64,000 bases of DNA from NCBI RefSeq assembly GCF_001613425.1, contig NZ_BDCI01000011.1, positions 124,001 through 188,000 of the forward strand, in the 5' to 3' direction. Shown piece by piece: positions 25,864 to 36,593 of this stretch. The notes under the pieces are model-generated. The model was given only the letters and a program-made list of their open reading frames with translations, did no database searches and was not told the DNA's origin. Positions within the stretch are counted from its first letter, which is position 1. The number at the start of each line of letters is the position of its first letter. The DNA comes from Nocardia vulneris (GTDB taxonomy: Bacteria > Actinomycetota > Actinomycetes > Mycobacteriales > Mycobacteriaceae). A program made the position numbers and the translations under genes.

Positions 25864-27028
25864 CAGTTCCACCCTTTCGCGAGGACGGCGTCCGCACGTT
25901 CGGCTTTGATCCGGAACACGGTGCGCACCACCGCGGGCGCCGCGACCAGCACGACGATCACCGCCTGCAACACGGTGACCAGGGTGAGCGGGGTGCCGGT
26001 CGCGGCCTGCATCTCGTTGCCGCCCGCGTTGAGCGCGCCGAACAGCAGGGCCGCGTAGACGGTGCCGATCGGGCTGCCGCGCCCGAGCAGCGCGACGGTG
26101 ATGCCGTCGAAGCCGAACGATCCGGCGATGCCGTTGGTGAGCGGCAGCGCGGTGCCGAGCACCTGCTGCGCCCCGGCGAGTCCGGCGAGACCGCCGGCGA
26201 GGAGCATGGCCAGCCCGTACGCCTTGCCGACGCTCATCCCCGCGGTGCGCGCGGCATCGGGATTGGCGCCGACGGCACGCAACCGGAAGCCGAGCGTCGA
26301 CCGGGACAGCAGCCACCAGACGAGTCCGGCCGCGCCGAGCGCCACGAGCAGGCCGAGATGCAGCCGGGTATCGCCGAATCGGGGCAGCTGCGCGGTCTCG
26401 TCGACCACCGGGCTGATCGGCTCGTTGCGCCCCGGCCGCTGCAACGTCGAGGTGGTGAGCAACCAGGTGAGCGCGTACAGCGCGACGTAGTTGCCCATGA
26501 TCGTGGTGATCACCTCGTGCGCGCCGGTGCGGGCCTTCAGCAGTCCGGCGAGACCGCCCCACAGCGCGCCGCCCGCGACACCGGCCAGCAAGGCGACCAC
26601 CACGTGCAGCACCGGCGGCAGGTGCAGCGCGAAGCCGACCCAGCCCGCGCAGAGCGCCCCGGCGATGAGCTGACCCTGCGCGCCGATATTGAACAGTCCC
26701 GTTCGGAACGCCAGCGTGACCGCCAGCCCGGTGCAGATCAACGGCGTTGCGGCGACCAGGGTTTCGGCGATCTGGTGTTTGCCGCCGAAGGCCCCGAGGA
26801 ACAGTGCCCGGTACGCCTCGCCGACCGCGGTGCCCGCCGCGGACACCGTGTCCAGCGGCCGCGCGAAGAAATAGCCCAGTGCCGCGGTCACATTCGGGTC
26901 GCTGACGATGATCAGCACCGCGCCGACGGCCAGCGCGAGCACCAATGCCAGTGCGCTGACGACCGTCTCGCGTACCCAGGCCCGGCCCGCCGGTCGGCCG
27001 TTGGTCGAATCGCCGCGCGTCGTCCCGG

Positions 27029-27032
<4 letters not shown>
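25863..27032 (-). CDS. BMP-type nucleoside ABC transporter permease (first)
   Basis: A 389-residue permease with eight to ten helices. The motif LAFRTGLFNIGAQGQLIAGA and the coupling segment VGANPDAARTAGMSVGKAYG are those of the first permease of purine-nucleoside type importers. Its start overlaps the ATPase stop by ATGA and its stop overlaps the next permease. With that permease it should form the heterodimeric membrane channel. The substrate, probably a nucleoside or a related compound, is inferred from the BMP binding protein. Confidence 0.93.
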
Positions 27033-28540
<1,508 letters not shown>

Positions 28541-28567
28541 ATCGCTCCCCGTGGTGACGGCCGCGGC

Positions 28568-29662
28568 TCACTTGGCTGCGGGCTGGGCCTTCGAGGTCAG
28601 CGTGATCTTCCCGCTCGCGATATCGGCGGCCAGCGCGGTGATCTCGCTCTTCAGTTCGGCGGGTACCACGCCGTCGAACTCGTGGTACGGGGCCAGGCTG
28701 ACGCCCTTGTTGGCCAGCGTGCCGACATAGGCCTGGTTGCTGAACTGCTGGTGGAACGCGTCGGTGATCGCCTTCTGCACCGCGACGTCCATCGCCTTCT
28801 CGACGCTGGTGAGCAGCGACGAGCAGTACTCGGCGGCGCTGACACAGCCGTCGGTGTCGACCCAGATCGCGAGGACCTTGCCGCCCGAGGAGTGCGCGGC
28901 TTCCAGCGCGCCCAGACCGGCCGGACCGGCCACCGGCAGTACGATGTCGGCGCCCTGGCTGATCAGATCGTTGGCCTTGGTCTTGCCGATGTTCTTGTCC
29001 TGGAAGTCGTTGGTGATCACGCCCTGCTGTGTGGCCTCGTCCCAGCCGAGCAGCTGCACCTGCTTGTTCTTCACCTTGTTGTAGTGCGCGATGCCCTCGG
29101 CGAAGCCGTCCATGAAGATCGCCACGGTGGGGATGTTGATGCCGCCGAACGTGCCGACCTTGCCGGTCTTGGTCTGCGCCGCGGCCAGATAGCCGGCCAG
29201 GAACGACGGTTGGGCGGAATTGAAGGTCAGCCCCTGCAGGTTCGGCAGCGGCGGGTTCTTCTGGGTATCGGTGTAGGCGTAGTCCACGATCGCGAAGTCG
29301 ATGTCCGGGTTGGCCTTCGCGGCGGCGTAGGTCGCGTCGCCCTGCTTGAAGCCGATGGTGACGATGATGTTGCACTTCTGCCGGACCATCGTGTTGATGT
29401 TGGTCGGGTAGTCGTTGTCGGACTTGGACTCCAGCTGTGCCTTCGAGATGCCGAGCGCGGCGACGGCGTCGGTGACGCCCTTGAAGGAGGTCTGGTTGAA
29501 CGACTTGTCGTCGAACTTGCCGGAGTCCGAGACCATGCACGCCTTGAAGTCCTTGGCGCCCGGTTCACCGGCTTTGTCCTGTTCAGCGGGCGGACTACCG
29601 CACGCCGCGACGGTCAGCACGAGCACACCGGCGGCGGTGAGGGTGCGTAGCAACCTGCCCAT
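28568..29662 (-). CDS. BMP-family substrate-binding lipoprotein
   Basis: A 364-residue lipoprotein with the lipobox VAAC (C21), so it is tethered outside the membrane. The mature protein is a basic membrane protein (BMP/PnrA-like) periplasmic-binding fold: FKACMVSDSGKFDDKSFNQT at the start of the first lobe is the family hallmark, followed by DIDFAIVDYAY and TFGGINIPTV. BMP proteins bind purine nucleosides or related ligands. It is the first gene of the importer operon. The ATG at 29662 follows a perfect AGGAGG ribosome site. Confidence 0.93.
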   Translation of the reverse strand: MGRLLRTLTAAGVLVLTVAACGSPPAEQDKAGEPGAKDFKACMVSDSGKFDDKSFNQTSFKGVTDAVAALGISKAQLESKSDNDYPTNINTMVRQKCNIIVTIGFKQGDATYAAAKANPDIDFAIVDYAYTDTQKNPPLPNLQGLTFNSAQPSFLAGYLAAAQTKTGKVGTFGGINIPTVAIFMDGFAEGIAHYNKVKNKQVQLLGWDEATQQGVITNDFQDKNIGKTKANDLISQGADIVLPVAGPAGLGALEAAHSSGGKVLAIWVDTDGCVSAAEYCSSLLTSVEKAMDVAVQKAITDAFHQQFSNQAYVGTLANKGVSLAPYHEFDGVVPAELKSEITALAADIASGKITLTSKAQPAAK

Positions 29663-29741
29663 TTTTGCCTCCTGAAACGCGATACCCCGCAACCCAACTC
29701 ACCGAACCTGCCGAGGACTGCAGTGGTGGGAGGAGTTTAGG

Positions 29742-29772
29742 CCGCGAAACCGATCTTGGCGCGGTTTCGCGG
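29742..29772 (-). terminator. hairpin downstream of the metallophosphoesterase gene
   Basis: Perfect 10-bp arms (CCGCGAAACC at 29742-29751 and its complement at 29763-29772) with an 11-base loop, located about 30 bp beyond the metallophosphoesterase stop and 80 bp upstream of the BMP gene. It probably separates the two transcripts. Confidence 0.65.
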
Positions 29773-29800
29773 ACCTTCGCGGCGGGAGCGCCCCGCGCGG

Positions 29801-30952
29801 TTACCCGGTCGCCGCGGCGGTGCGCAGGACCAGGACGGTGATCTCGCTGGGGGCGAAGACACGCAGCTGCGGACCCCAGAATCCGGTGCCGCGACTGGTG
29901 TAGAGCTGGGTGTTCGCGCCGTGTCTGCTCAGGCCGGCCACCACCGGTTGATCCAGCCGGACCAGGTAGTGGAACGGCCAGATCTGGCCGCCGTGGGTGT
30001 GGCCGGAGATCTGCAGATCTATTCCTTCGGCCGCGGTGTCGGTGATCTGCTTGGGCTGATGGGCCAGCAGCACCACCGGCAGCGTCCGGTCCGCGCCGGC
30101 CAGCGCGGTGCGCAGATCGGGGCCGTGACCGGGCAGGCCGACACCGGTCGGATCGTCGATGCCCGCGATCACCAGCCGGTCACCGCCGCGGGTCACCGTC
30201 TCGTGCTGGTTGTGCAGCGGCTGCCAGCCGATCGAGGTCATGTGCTCGATCCAGCCCTGCGCGTCGCCGAAGTACTCGTGATTGCCGGTGATGTAGAACC
30301 GGCCCAGCGGCGCGTCGACCTTGCCGAGCGGATCGACCTGTGGGTGCCGCTTCGCCACCGACCCGTCCGCGAGATCCCCCGCATGACAGGCGATATCGGG
30401 CCGCTGCGCGTTGACGACGTCGACCACTTTTTCCGACCAGCGCAGCCGGTCGAGCGCGGCGAAATGGGTGTCGGTGACGACGACCAGGCGCAATCCGTCG
30501 AGCCCGGGGCCGAGACCGCGAATCGGCACCTCGACCGTGCGCACCCGCGGCACCCGCCGCGCCTCGAACACGCCCCACGCCACCAGCGCGGTCGCGATCA
30601 CGAACACGCCGGCCGCGACGACGCGCGAGCGCGCCGGGTCGGACATCCCGCCGGCCGCCAGCGCCAGACCCGCGACATTGCCGAGCACCGACCAGCTGAA
30701 CACCACCCACAGCACGCCGAGCAGGGTGTCGCCCACGATCGAGGCGGCGTCCGATTGCGCGGGGCCGTGCCCGAGGAACATCGACGCGGGCAGCACCGCG
30801 AAACCGAGCGCGAACAGCGCGGTGCCCAGCCAGAACAGCGGCCCCGCGCCCGTGGTCGGCGCGGCGACCAGCGTCCACCAGGGCAGCAGGAACAACACTG
30901 CGGGGATCGCCAGGAACAGGGCGACGCGGGGCACGTACTTCACAGAGACCAT
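29801..30952 (-). CDS. membrane-anchored metallophosphoesterase
   Basis: A 383-residue protein. The first 140 residues contain about four membrane helices. The rest is a calcineurin-like phosphoesterase domain with its full motif set: TDTHF, AGDLADG, GNHEYFG, LLAHQP and GHTHGGQ, which bind two metal ions. It resembles YkuE-type phosphoesterases; the substrate may be a lipid or cell-wall precursor (inference). The start is uncertain: ATG 30952 is given, with GTG 30973 (close to GGAGGG) and GTG 30943 (good spacing to GAGG) as alternatives. A 25-bp tandem repeat lies just upstream. Confidence 0.88.
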   Translation of the reverse strand: MVSVKYVPRVALFLAIPAVLFLLPWWTLVAAPTTGAGPLFWLGTALFALGFAVLPASMFLGHGPAQSDAASIVGDTLLGVLWVVFSWSVLGNVAGLALAAGGMSDPARSRVVAAGVFVIATALVAWGVFEARRVPRVRTVEVPIRGLGPGLDGLRLVVVTDTHFAALDRLRWSEKVVDVVNAQRPDIACHAGDLADGSVAKRHPQVDPLGKVDAPLGRFYITGNHEYFGDAQGWIEHMTSIGWQPLHNQHETVTRGGDRLVIAGIDDPTGVGLPGHGPDLRTALAGADRTLPVVLLAHQPKQITDTAAEGIDLQISGHTHGGQIWPFHYLVRLDQPVVAGLSRHGANTQLYTSRGTGFWGPQLRVFAPSEITVLVLRTAAATG

Positions 30953-30986
30953 CCTCGGGGCGCGGTTGCGCACGGTCCCTCCGCCC

Positions 30987-31036
30987 GGCGCGGGCTCCGT
31001 CGAGATTACCCGGCGCGGGCTCCGTCGAGATTACCC
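30987..31036. repeat. two exact 25-bp tandem repeats plus a partial third
   Basis: The unit beginning GGCGCGGGCTCCGTCGAGAT is present exactly at 30987-31011 and 31012-31036, and the first seven bases recur at 31037. The repeat lies in the gap between the metallophosphoesterase start and the aldose-epimerase stop. It may be a recent duplication in the promoter region. Confidence 0.85.
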
Positions 31037-31102
31037 GGCGCGGACGGTGCGTCCGTAGCGCGTTCGTCCACAGCAGAACGCACGCGGCGAGCCGGGCCGG
31101 GG

Positions 31103-32023
31103 TCAGGGACGCGTCAGCCGTGCGCCCCACCGGGTCGCGACGGTGTCGCCGGGGGCCAGCCGGATCAGCCGGTCACCGCTCTGAAAGGCGTTGGGCGGAC
31201 ACGTCATCGGCTCCGCGGCCAGACCGGTCCGCCGCCGCGGCGCGGGCAGCGTGTCGCCGGTGAACAACTGGATCACCGGGTAGGAGTCGTCGACCCACAA
31301 CTCGGCGACCGCCCCGTCGGCGCCCTGCAATCGCACCCAGGCGCGGCCGTGCTCGTCCCGGGCCAGATCGGTGAACGGGTGATCGATCACCAGGCCGCCG
31401 AGCGGCTTCGGTGCGGTGAAATCGAAGGCGGTGCCGGGGACGGGTTCGGTGCCGACGGGCAATTGCCGGTCCGGGTCGCTGACGATCCGGGTCGCGGCCG
31501 CGAAGCGCAGCGTCGCCGCGTCGATCGGGCCCGGGCCTGGTGAGAGGTAGGGATGGTGGCCGCAGCCGTACGGCGCGGGCGTGTCGCCCAGATTGCTCGC
31601 CGTGGTGGTCACCGTCAGGCCCTGGTCGGACAGCGCGTAGCGGACGGCGAGCTCGAGCTGGAACGGGTAACCCTTGCTCGGATGCAAGGTGGCCCGCATG
31701 GTGACCTCGTCCTGCTCGTGCTCGGTCGCGCGCCACGGTCGCCAGCGCAGCAACCCGTGGATGGCGTTGTGCTTGCCGGGTTCGGACAGGGCGAGCTGGT
31801 GGTCGACGCCGTCGAACCGGTACTTGCCGTCGGCCAGCCGATTCGGCCAGGGGATCAGCGCGGCGCCGCGGCCGCCGTCCGACATCGCGGTGACGGCATA
31901 GGGCTCGAGCACATCGCGATCACCGACGCGGTACTCCCTGATCCCGCCGCCGACCTCGACGATCACCGCCCGTTGCTCCCCGTGGCCGATGGAGAACTGC
32001 TGTCCGGACGGTGGCGGAGTCAT
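31103..32023 (-). CDS. aldose 1-epimerase family protein
   Basis: A 306-residue beta-sandwich protein of the galactose mutarotase superfamily. The catalytic His is in KHNAIHGLLR near residue 85 and a second in GCGHHPYLSPG near 160; the C-terminal Glu lies in GLAAEPMTCPPNAF. It interconverts the anomers of a hexose or a hexose phosphate. The ATG at 32023 has a poor ribosome site, and a GTG 13 codons upstream is possible. It lies between the metallophosphoesterase and the methyltransferase on the same strand with gaps of roughly 150 and 126 bp, so there is no sign of tight coupling. Confidence 0.88.
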   Translation of the reverse strand: MTPPPSGQQFSIGHGEQRAVIVEVGGGIREYRVGDRDVLEPYAVTAMSDGGRGAALIPWPNRLADGKYRFDGVDHQLALSEPGKHNAIHGLLRWRPWRATEHEQDEVTMRATLHPSKGYPFQLELAVRYALSDQGLTVTTTASNLGDTPAPYGCGHHPYLSPGPGPIDAATLRFAAATRIVSDPDRQLPVGTEPVPGTAFDFTAPKPLGGLVIDHPFTDLARDEHGRAWVRLQGADGAVAELWVDDSYPVIQLFTGDTLPAPRRRTGLAAEPMTCPPNAFQSGDRLIRLAPGDTVATRWGARLTRP

Positions 32024-32149
32024 GGGGAGGACGGTACCGCTCGGCGCCGTGGCCGCCCGCACCTGGTCGGTCGTTCAGTAAACCGCGATGGTCCGGGAAG
32101 GCCGATCGCACAACGAAGTTCGGGCCGCGCACGGCGCACGCCGACGCGG

Positions 32150-32959
32150 TCAGGGGATGCGGGCGACCGCGCTGAGCATGGAGACCGCTTCGGCGCGCGG
32201 GTGCGGCCGATACTCCTCGGGCCGCCACGCGGTCACCGACGCGATACCCGGCGGGACGAGGTCGAGGTCGGTGAAGAAGCGGGCGAACTCCTCGCTGGTG
32301 CGCAACCGGAACGGGACGCCGCTGCGCTTGTTGGCGGCGTTGTTCTCGGCGAGTTCGTCGGGGGAGAGGTGGTCGCTGGTCGCGTGCGACATCACCAGGT
32401 AACTACCGGAGGGCAGTGCGTCGCACAGCTTGCGGACCAGTTCGTAGGGACCGTCGTCGTCGGTCAAGAAGTGCATGATGGCCACCAGCATCAAGGCCAC
32501 CGGCTGGTCCAGGTCCAGCACCCGGAGCAGGTCCGGGTGGCCGAGGATGCGGTCGGGGTCGCGGATGTCGGCGTCGAGGTAGGCCGTCGCGCCCTCGGGC
32601 GAGCTGTTCAACAGCGCGCGGGCGTGCACCAGCACGATCGGATCGTTGTCCACATAGACGATGCGCGACTCGGGCGCGATGCCCTGGGCGATCTCGTGCA
32701 CGTTGCCCGCCGTGGGCAGGCCCGCGCCGATGTCGAGGAACTGGCGTACGCCGGAATCGGCCAGGTAGCCGACGGCGCGGCGCAGGAAATTGCGGTTCTC
32801 CAGCGCGGCCAGCCGGATGGTGGGAAAAGCCTGCGCGACCATGTCGGCGGACTCCCGGTCGGCGGGGAAATTGTCCTTGCCGCCGAGCCAGTAATCGTAC
32901 CGGCGCGCCGGGTGCGGCTTCGAGACATCGATTCTCGCCGCTGTCGATTCCGAGTCCAC
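32150..32959 (-). CDS. SAM-dependent methyltransferase (DUF574/PF04672 type)
   Basis: A 269-residue protein of the actinobacterial SAM-methyltransferase family formerly called DUF574. Hallmarks are the start HPARRYDYWLGGKDNFPADR, motif I FLDIGAGLPTAGNVHEIAQ, the acidic strand end VYVDNDPIVLVHARALL and the later SHATSD. These proteins are numerous in Streptomyces and Nocardia; substrates are unknown. The GTG at 32959 follows GAGGG. It is divergent from the P450 gene over about 95 bp, so they may share regulation. Confidence 0.9.
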   Translation of the reverse strand: MDSESTAARIDVSKPHPARRYDYWLGGKDNFPADRESADMVAQAFPTIRLAALENRNFLRRAVGYLADSGVRQFLDIGAGLPTAGNVHEIAQGIAPESRIVYVDNDPIVLVHARALLNSSPEGATAYLDADIRDPDRILGHPDLLRVLDLDQPVALMLVAIMHFLTDDDGPYELVRKLCDALPSGSYLVMSHATSDHLSPDELAENNAANKRSGVPFRLRTSEEFARFFTDLDLVPPGIASVTAWRPEEYRPHPRAEAVSMLSAVARIP

Positions 32960-33054
32960 AACGCCCTCAATTCATCTCGACTATGGTCATCATGTCAGCT
33001 CGAGTTGCGAACCAGTAGCGAGGGTGACGTCGCGCCGCCCCGGGAGAGTCCATC

Positions 33055-34236
33055 ATGCCACTGCACTACAGCCCGTACGACTTCGCCGTGCACGAGGACC
33101 CGTACCCGGCCTATGCCAGGCTGCGCACCGAGGCGCCGGTCTACCGGAACGCGTCCGACGACTTCTGGGCGCTCTCGCGGCATGCGGATATTCTTGCCGC
33201 GCTACGGGATTCGGATCGTTTCTCGAGCGCCAACGGCTCGATTCGGATGGAGCCGGCCTTCTGGGGTCCGCAGGCCGAGCAGATGTTCTCCTTCGTCGCG
33301 ATGGACCCGCCGCGGCACACCCGGATGCGCGGACTCGTGGTGCGGGCGTTCACCCAGCACCGGGTGCAGGCGCTGGAACCGCGGTTGCGGGAGATCGCTC
33401 GTGGACTGCTGGAGCCCCTGCTCGAGCGCGGCGAATTCGACCTGATGACCGAGTTCGCGGGCCCCTATCCGACGGACGTGGTCTCCGAACTGGTCGGGGT
33501 GCCCGAGCGGGACCGCGAGATGATCCGCAAGCTCGGCATGGAGATCATGTACTCCGACGAGGAGTCGACCGACCTGCGGCCCGAGGCGATCCAGGCGATC
33601 GGCGCCCTCATCGGCTACTACACCGAACTGACCATCGAGCGCAGCAAGGATCGGCGCGACGATCTGCTCTCCGGCCTGCTCGACGCGGCCGACGGCGCCG
33701 ACCGGCTCACCCCGGAAGAGATCGTGGGCGTGCTGATCCTGCTGGTCGGCGCGGGCATCGAGACCACCATGCTCACCCTCGGCAACCTCTGGCATGCCGC
33801 TTGGCAGCATCCGGACCAGCGGCGCAAGGCCTTCGACGGGCGCATCGACGACTGGATCGCCGAGGGCATGCGCTACGACCCGGCCACCCAGACCGCGCTG
33901 CGCACCGCGACCGAGGAATTCGAGTTGCACGGGACGACGGTGCCCGCGGGCGCGCGGATGCTGCTGCTGACCGGGTCGGCGAACCGGGATCCGGCGGTCT
34001 TCGCCGAGCCGGACGAGTTCGACCTGGACCGCGACACCAGCGCTGCCCTGGTCTTCGGCAGCGGCAGGCATCACTGCCTCGGCGCCAACCTCGGCCAACT
34101 GGAGTTGCGCGTCGCGCTGAGCGAGATCGTCGGCAAGGTCGCGGCGTACGAGATCGACCCGGGCGGTGTGCGCCGCATCCACGCGTCGAACAACCGCGGT
34201 TTCGCGGCCCTGCCCACCACGGTCACGCTGCGCTGA
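33055..34236 (+). CDS. cytochrome P450
   Basis: A 393-residue soluble bacterial P450. The I-helix oxygen-binding motif is GAGIETT (about residue 231), the K-helix ExxR is EGMR (about 272), and the haem loop FGSGRHHCLGANL places the thiolate Cys near residue 341. The PPRHTRMRG segment of the C-helix region is also typical. The substrate is unknown. It lies upstream of the dpg genes but is cut off from them by a hairpin and a 450-bp gap, so a role in that pathway is possible but not shown. The ATG at 33055 is preceded by a GGGAGAG ribosome site. Confidence 0.93.
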   Translation: MPLHYSPYDFAVHEDPYPAYARLRTEAPVYRNASDDFWALSRHADILAALRDSDRFSSANGSIRMEPAFWGPQAEQMFSFVAMDPPRHTRMRGLVVRAFTQHRVQALEPRLREIARGLLEPLLERGEFDLMTEFAGPYPTDVVSELVGVPERDREMIRKLGMEIMYSDEESTDLRPEAIQAIGALIGYYTELTIERSKDRRDDLLSGLLDAADGADRLTPEEIVGVLILLVGAGIETTMLTLGNLWHAAWQHPDQRRKAFDGRIDDWIAEGMRYDPATQTALRTATEEFELHGTTVPAGARMLLLTGSANRDPAVFAEPDEFDLDRDTSAALVFGSGRHHCLGANLGQLELRVALSEIVGKVAAYEIDPGGVRRIHASNNRGFAALPTTVTLR

Positions 34237-34683
34237 CCAGGGCTGTCGGCGCGCCGAACAGGGCTGTCGGCGGGCGACCGGGGCGCGGTCGCCCGCCATT
34301 CAACAATCAAGCGACCGGTTTGGTATTGCGATATCCGGGACGTATTCGCCCGCGGTGCGTGCCCTCAATTCTCGGGGCCACTGTTCGCCGGTGACTGCGG
34401 GCTACCTGTCGGAATCTGTTGTGGCACAACGTCTCAACGAGAAATTGCCGCTACTTCCAGGTGGTAGCGAGTACTGTCTTCAGTTATTGCGAGGCCGTAG
34501 GGGGGCTGCTAGTCTCGTGCCTGAAGCGAAAATATGCTCGGGGGTGCGTCGAACAACGTCGAATCGTTGTCGGCGACTGAAATCAGCAATTTTCTGGGGG
34601 AGACGCATGTCTATCGCATGTGCGACGAATCTGCTCAATTCTACAACTGAAGTGCACCTTTGCCGCCGGATCGGACGCGACTC
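34237..34683. other. intergenic region upstream of dpgA
   Basis: 447 bp with a terminator at its left end (34269-34297) and, near 34240-34275, two copies of CAGGGCTGTCGGCG. The remainder (34300-34683) is distinctly poorer in GC than the flanking genes and is expected to contain the dpg promoter. I see no gene and no clear regulator site. Confidence 0.5.
34269..34297 (+). terminator. hairpin terminator after the P450 gene
   Basis: Perfect 11-bp arms GGCGGGCGACC (34269-34279) and GGTCGCCCGCC (34287-34297) with a 7-base loop, followed by an A/T-rich ATTCAACAAT. It lies 32 bp after the P450 stop. Confidence 0.75.
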
Positions 34684-35826
34684 ATGAGTGCACTCGAACA
34701 ATACTGCATCGACGAGTTCGATGCGAAAACAGACCGGGTAGAATTCCCGGCTGAACCGTCCTATCCGCGATTGTTGGGCGTGGCGACCGCAACGCCGTCC
34801 ACCCGCTACAGCCAACGCGAACTGGTCGAGCTGTTGAATATATCCGACCCCAAAATCAGGGGCATATTTCTCAACGGCGGAATCGAAACCCGGCACCTGG
34901 TGTTGCCGCCCCGCGATCCGGACGGCAATTACCGGGTCGAAACGCAGGGTGAGCTGCTCGCCAAGCATCGGCGGGAAGGCGTGCACGCGGCCGCCCAGGC
35001 GATCCGGGCCTGTCTGCGCGAGCTGGGCCGGGACGTGCGCGACATCGGATACCTGGTGGCCGTCACCACCACCGGCTTCCTGACCCCGGGCTTCAGCGCG
35101 CTGCTGATCAACGAGCTGGGGCTCTCGGCGCATACCGCGCGCCTCGACGTCGTCGGCATGGGCTGCAATGCCGGCTTGAACGGGGTGACCGCCGCGGCCT
35201 CGTGGTCGGCGGCCCATCCCGGCGAGCTGGCGATGCTGGCCTGCTCGGAAACGTGTTCGGCGGCCTACGTTTTCGACGGGACACTGCGTACGGCGGTGGT
35301 GAACAGCCTGTTCGGCGACGGCGCGGCGGCGCTGGCGATCGGCACGGATCTCGTGCCCGAATCGCTCGCGCCGGCCGCCGAGCGCGCGCCCGCGCTGCTG
35401 GCCCAGCGCAGCTACATGATCACGCACGCGGTCGGGGCCATGCGCTACGACTGGGACGAGGACGCGGGCAAGTTCAGCTTCTACCTGGACAAGGAAGTCC
35501 CGTACGAGGTCGGCGCGCACGTGGAGATCGTCGTCGACCGCCTGCTCCTCGAGAACGGACTGCGGCGCAGGGACATCGCGCACTGGATCGTGCATGCCGG
35601 CGGCAAGAAGGTCATCGACGCCGTCAAAATCAATCTCGGTCTCACCGGGCACGATGTGCGGCACACCGTCAGCGTTATGCGCGATTACGGAAATCTCTCC
35701 AGCGGTTCGTTCCTGTTCTCCTATCAGCGACTGCTCGCCGAGCACGTGGTCCGTCCCGGCGACTACGGGATATTGATGACCATGGGGCCCGGCTCGCAGA
35801 TCGAGACCGCATTGCTCAGATTCTGA
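34684..35826 (+). CDS. dpgA: 3,5-dihydroxyphenylacetyl-CoA synthase (type III polyketide synthase)
   Basis: A 380-residue chalcone-synthase-fold enzyme of the DpgA family. The catalytic triad is C161 (VGMGCNAGLNGV), H304 (IVHAGGKK) and N337 (YGNLSSGS). DpgA condenses four malonyl-CoA units and cyclises them to 3,5-dihydroxyphenylacetyl-CoA with help from DpgB and DpgD. Its identity rests on the family pattern and on the following dpgB-dpgC-dpgD order, which matches glycopeptide-antibiotic clusters. The ATG at 34684 is chosen; a TTG at 34660 is in frame but the family does not start there. No NRPS or aminotransferase is nearby, so the product must be used differently. Confidence 0.93.
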   Translation: MSALEQYCIDEFDAKTDRVEFPAEPSYPRLLGVATATPSTRYSQRELVELLNISDPKIRGIFLNGGIETRHLVLPPRDPDGNYRVETQGELLAKHRREGVHAAAQAIRACLRELGRDVRDIGYLVAVTTTGFLTPGFSALLINELGLSAHTARLDVVGMGCNAGLNGVTAAASWSAAHPGELAMLACSETCSAAYVFDGTLRTAVVNSLFGDGAAALAIGTDLVPESLAPAAERAPALLAQRSYMITHAVGAMRYDWDEDAGKFSFYLDKEVPYEVGAHVEIVVDRLLLENGLRRRDIAHWIVHAGGKKVIDAVKINLGLTGHDVRHTVSVMRDYGNLSSGSFLFSYQRLLAEHVVRPGDYGILMTMGPGSQIETALLRF

Positions 35827-35867
35827 TCTCCTGCATCTTTCGAAACCTACCTAGACAAGGCATGTCG

Positions 35868-36593
35868 ATGAACAGTTCACCTGTCGATTCGAACGGCGCC
35901 GAGCAGGGAAATGGCGACGTTCATGTCAGCACCGCGGTGATTTCCGCGGACCGTCCGTTGTCCGCCGATCTGGTGGCCTCGGTGACCGCGGTCGCACGCC
36001 GGGCCGAGGACACGGCGCCGGAATTGCGCCACTGTGTCGTCCTCTATATCGACGGAGCCCGGTCGGACGAATATTTCGCCTGGCCCGGCGATGTCGCCGT
36101 AGCCGACGTCGGCAAATGGGAGAGCGCGCTGCGCCGTCTGGAGCAGGTGCCCGCGCCGATCATCGCCGTGGTGAGCGGTGCGGCCTACGGTCCGGCGGCC
36201 GAATTGCTGCTGGTCGCCGACTACCGGATCGTGCGTGCGGGCGCCGTGTTCGGCTTGGCCCGTACCGGCGCGGGCGTCTGGCCCGCGATGGCGCTCTACC
36301 GGCTCGCCGGGCAGGCGGGCCTCGGCCGCGCCAGGGAGCTGGCGATCCACGGGCGGACGCTGTCCGCCGAGGTGGCGCGCGAACACGGGCTGATCGATCA
36401 GGTGATCACCGAGGGCGGCGAGGCGGCCGCGATCACGGCGGCCGTCGGCCTGTTCGGTGCCGCGGTCGGCTCCGAGCTCGCGATCCGCCGCCGGCTGCTG
36501 CTGGACGCCGCGACCACGCGATTCGAGGATGCCCTCGGCGCCCACCTCGCGGCGTCGGATCGGATGCTGCGCCGAACACGGGCCGCGTCGTGA
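35868..36593 (+). CDS. dpgB: enoyl-CoA hydratase-like accessory enzyme DpgB
   Basis: A 241-residue crotonase-superfamily protein. The fold is visible in [21 protein letters not shown] and [20 protein letters not shown], but the first oxyanion-hole segment is weak, as in DpgB proteins. DpgB raises the output of DpgA and helps in the dehydration and aromatisation steps. ATG 35868 has AAGG at a suitable distance; ATG 35862, two codons upstream, is too close to it. It follows dpgA by about 40 bp, and its stop overlaps the dpgC start (GTGA). Confidence 0.88.
   Translation: MNSSPVDSNGAEQGNGDVHVSTAVISADRPLSADLVASVTAVARRAEDTAPELRHCVVLYIDGARSDEYFAWPGDVAVADVGKWESALRRLEQVPAPIIAVVSGAAYGPAAELLLVADYRIVRAGAVFGLARTGAGVWPAMALYRLAGQAGLGRARELAIHGRTLSAEVAREHGLIDQVITEGGEAAAITAAVGLFGAAVGSELAIRRRLLLDAATTRFEDALGAHLAASDRMLRRTRAAS

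Noticed and set aside
33055-34236. P450 as a certain member of the dpg cluster
   Set aside because: A strong hairpin and a 450-bp gap separate it from dpgA, so membership cannot be claimed.
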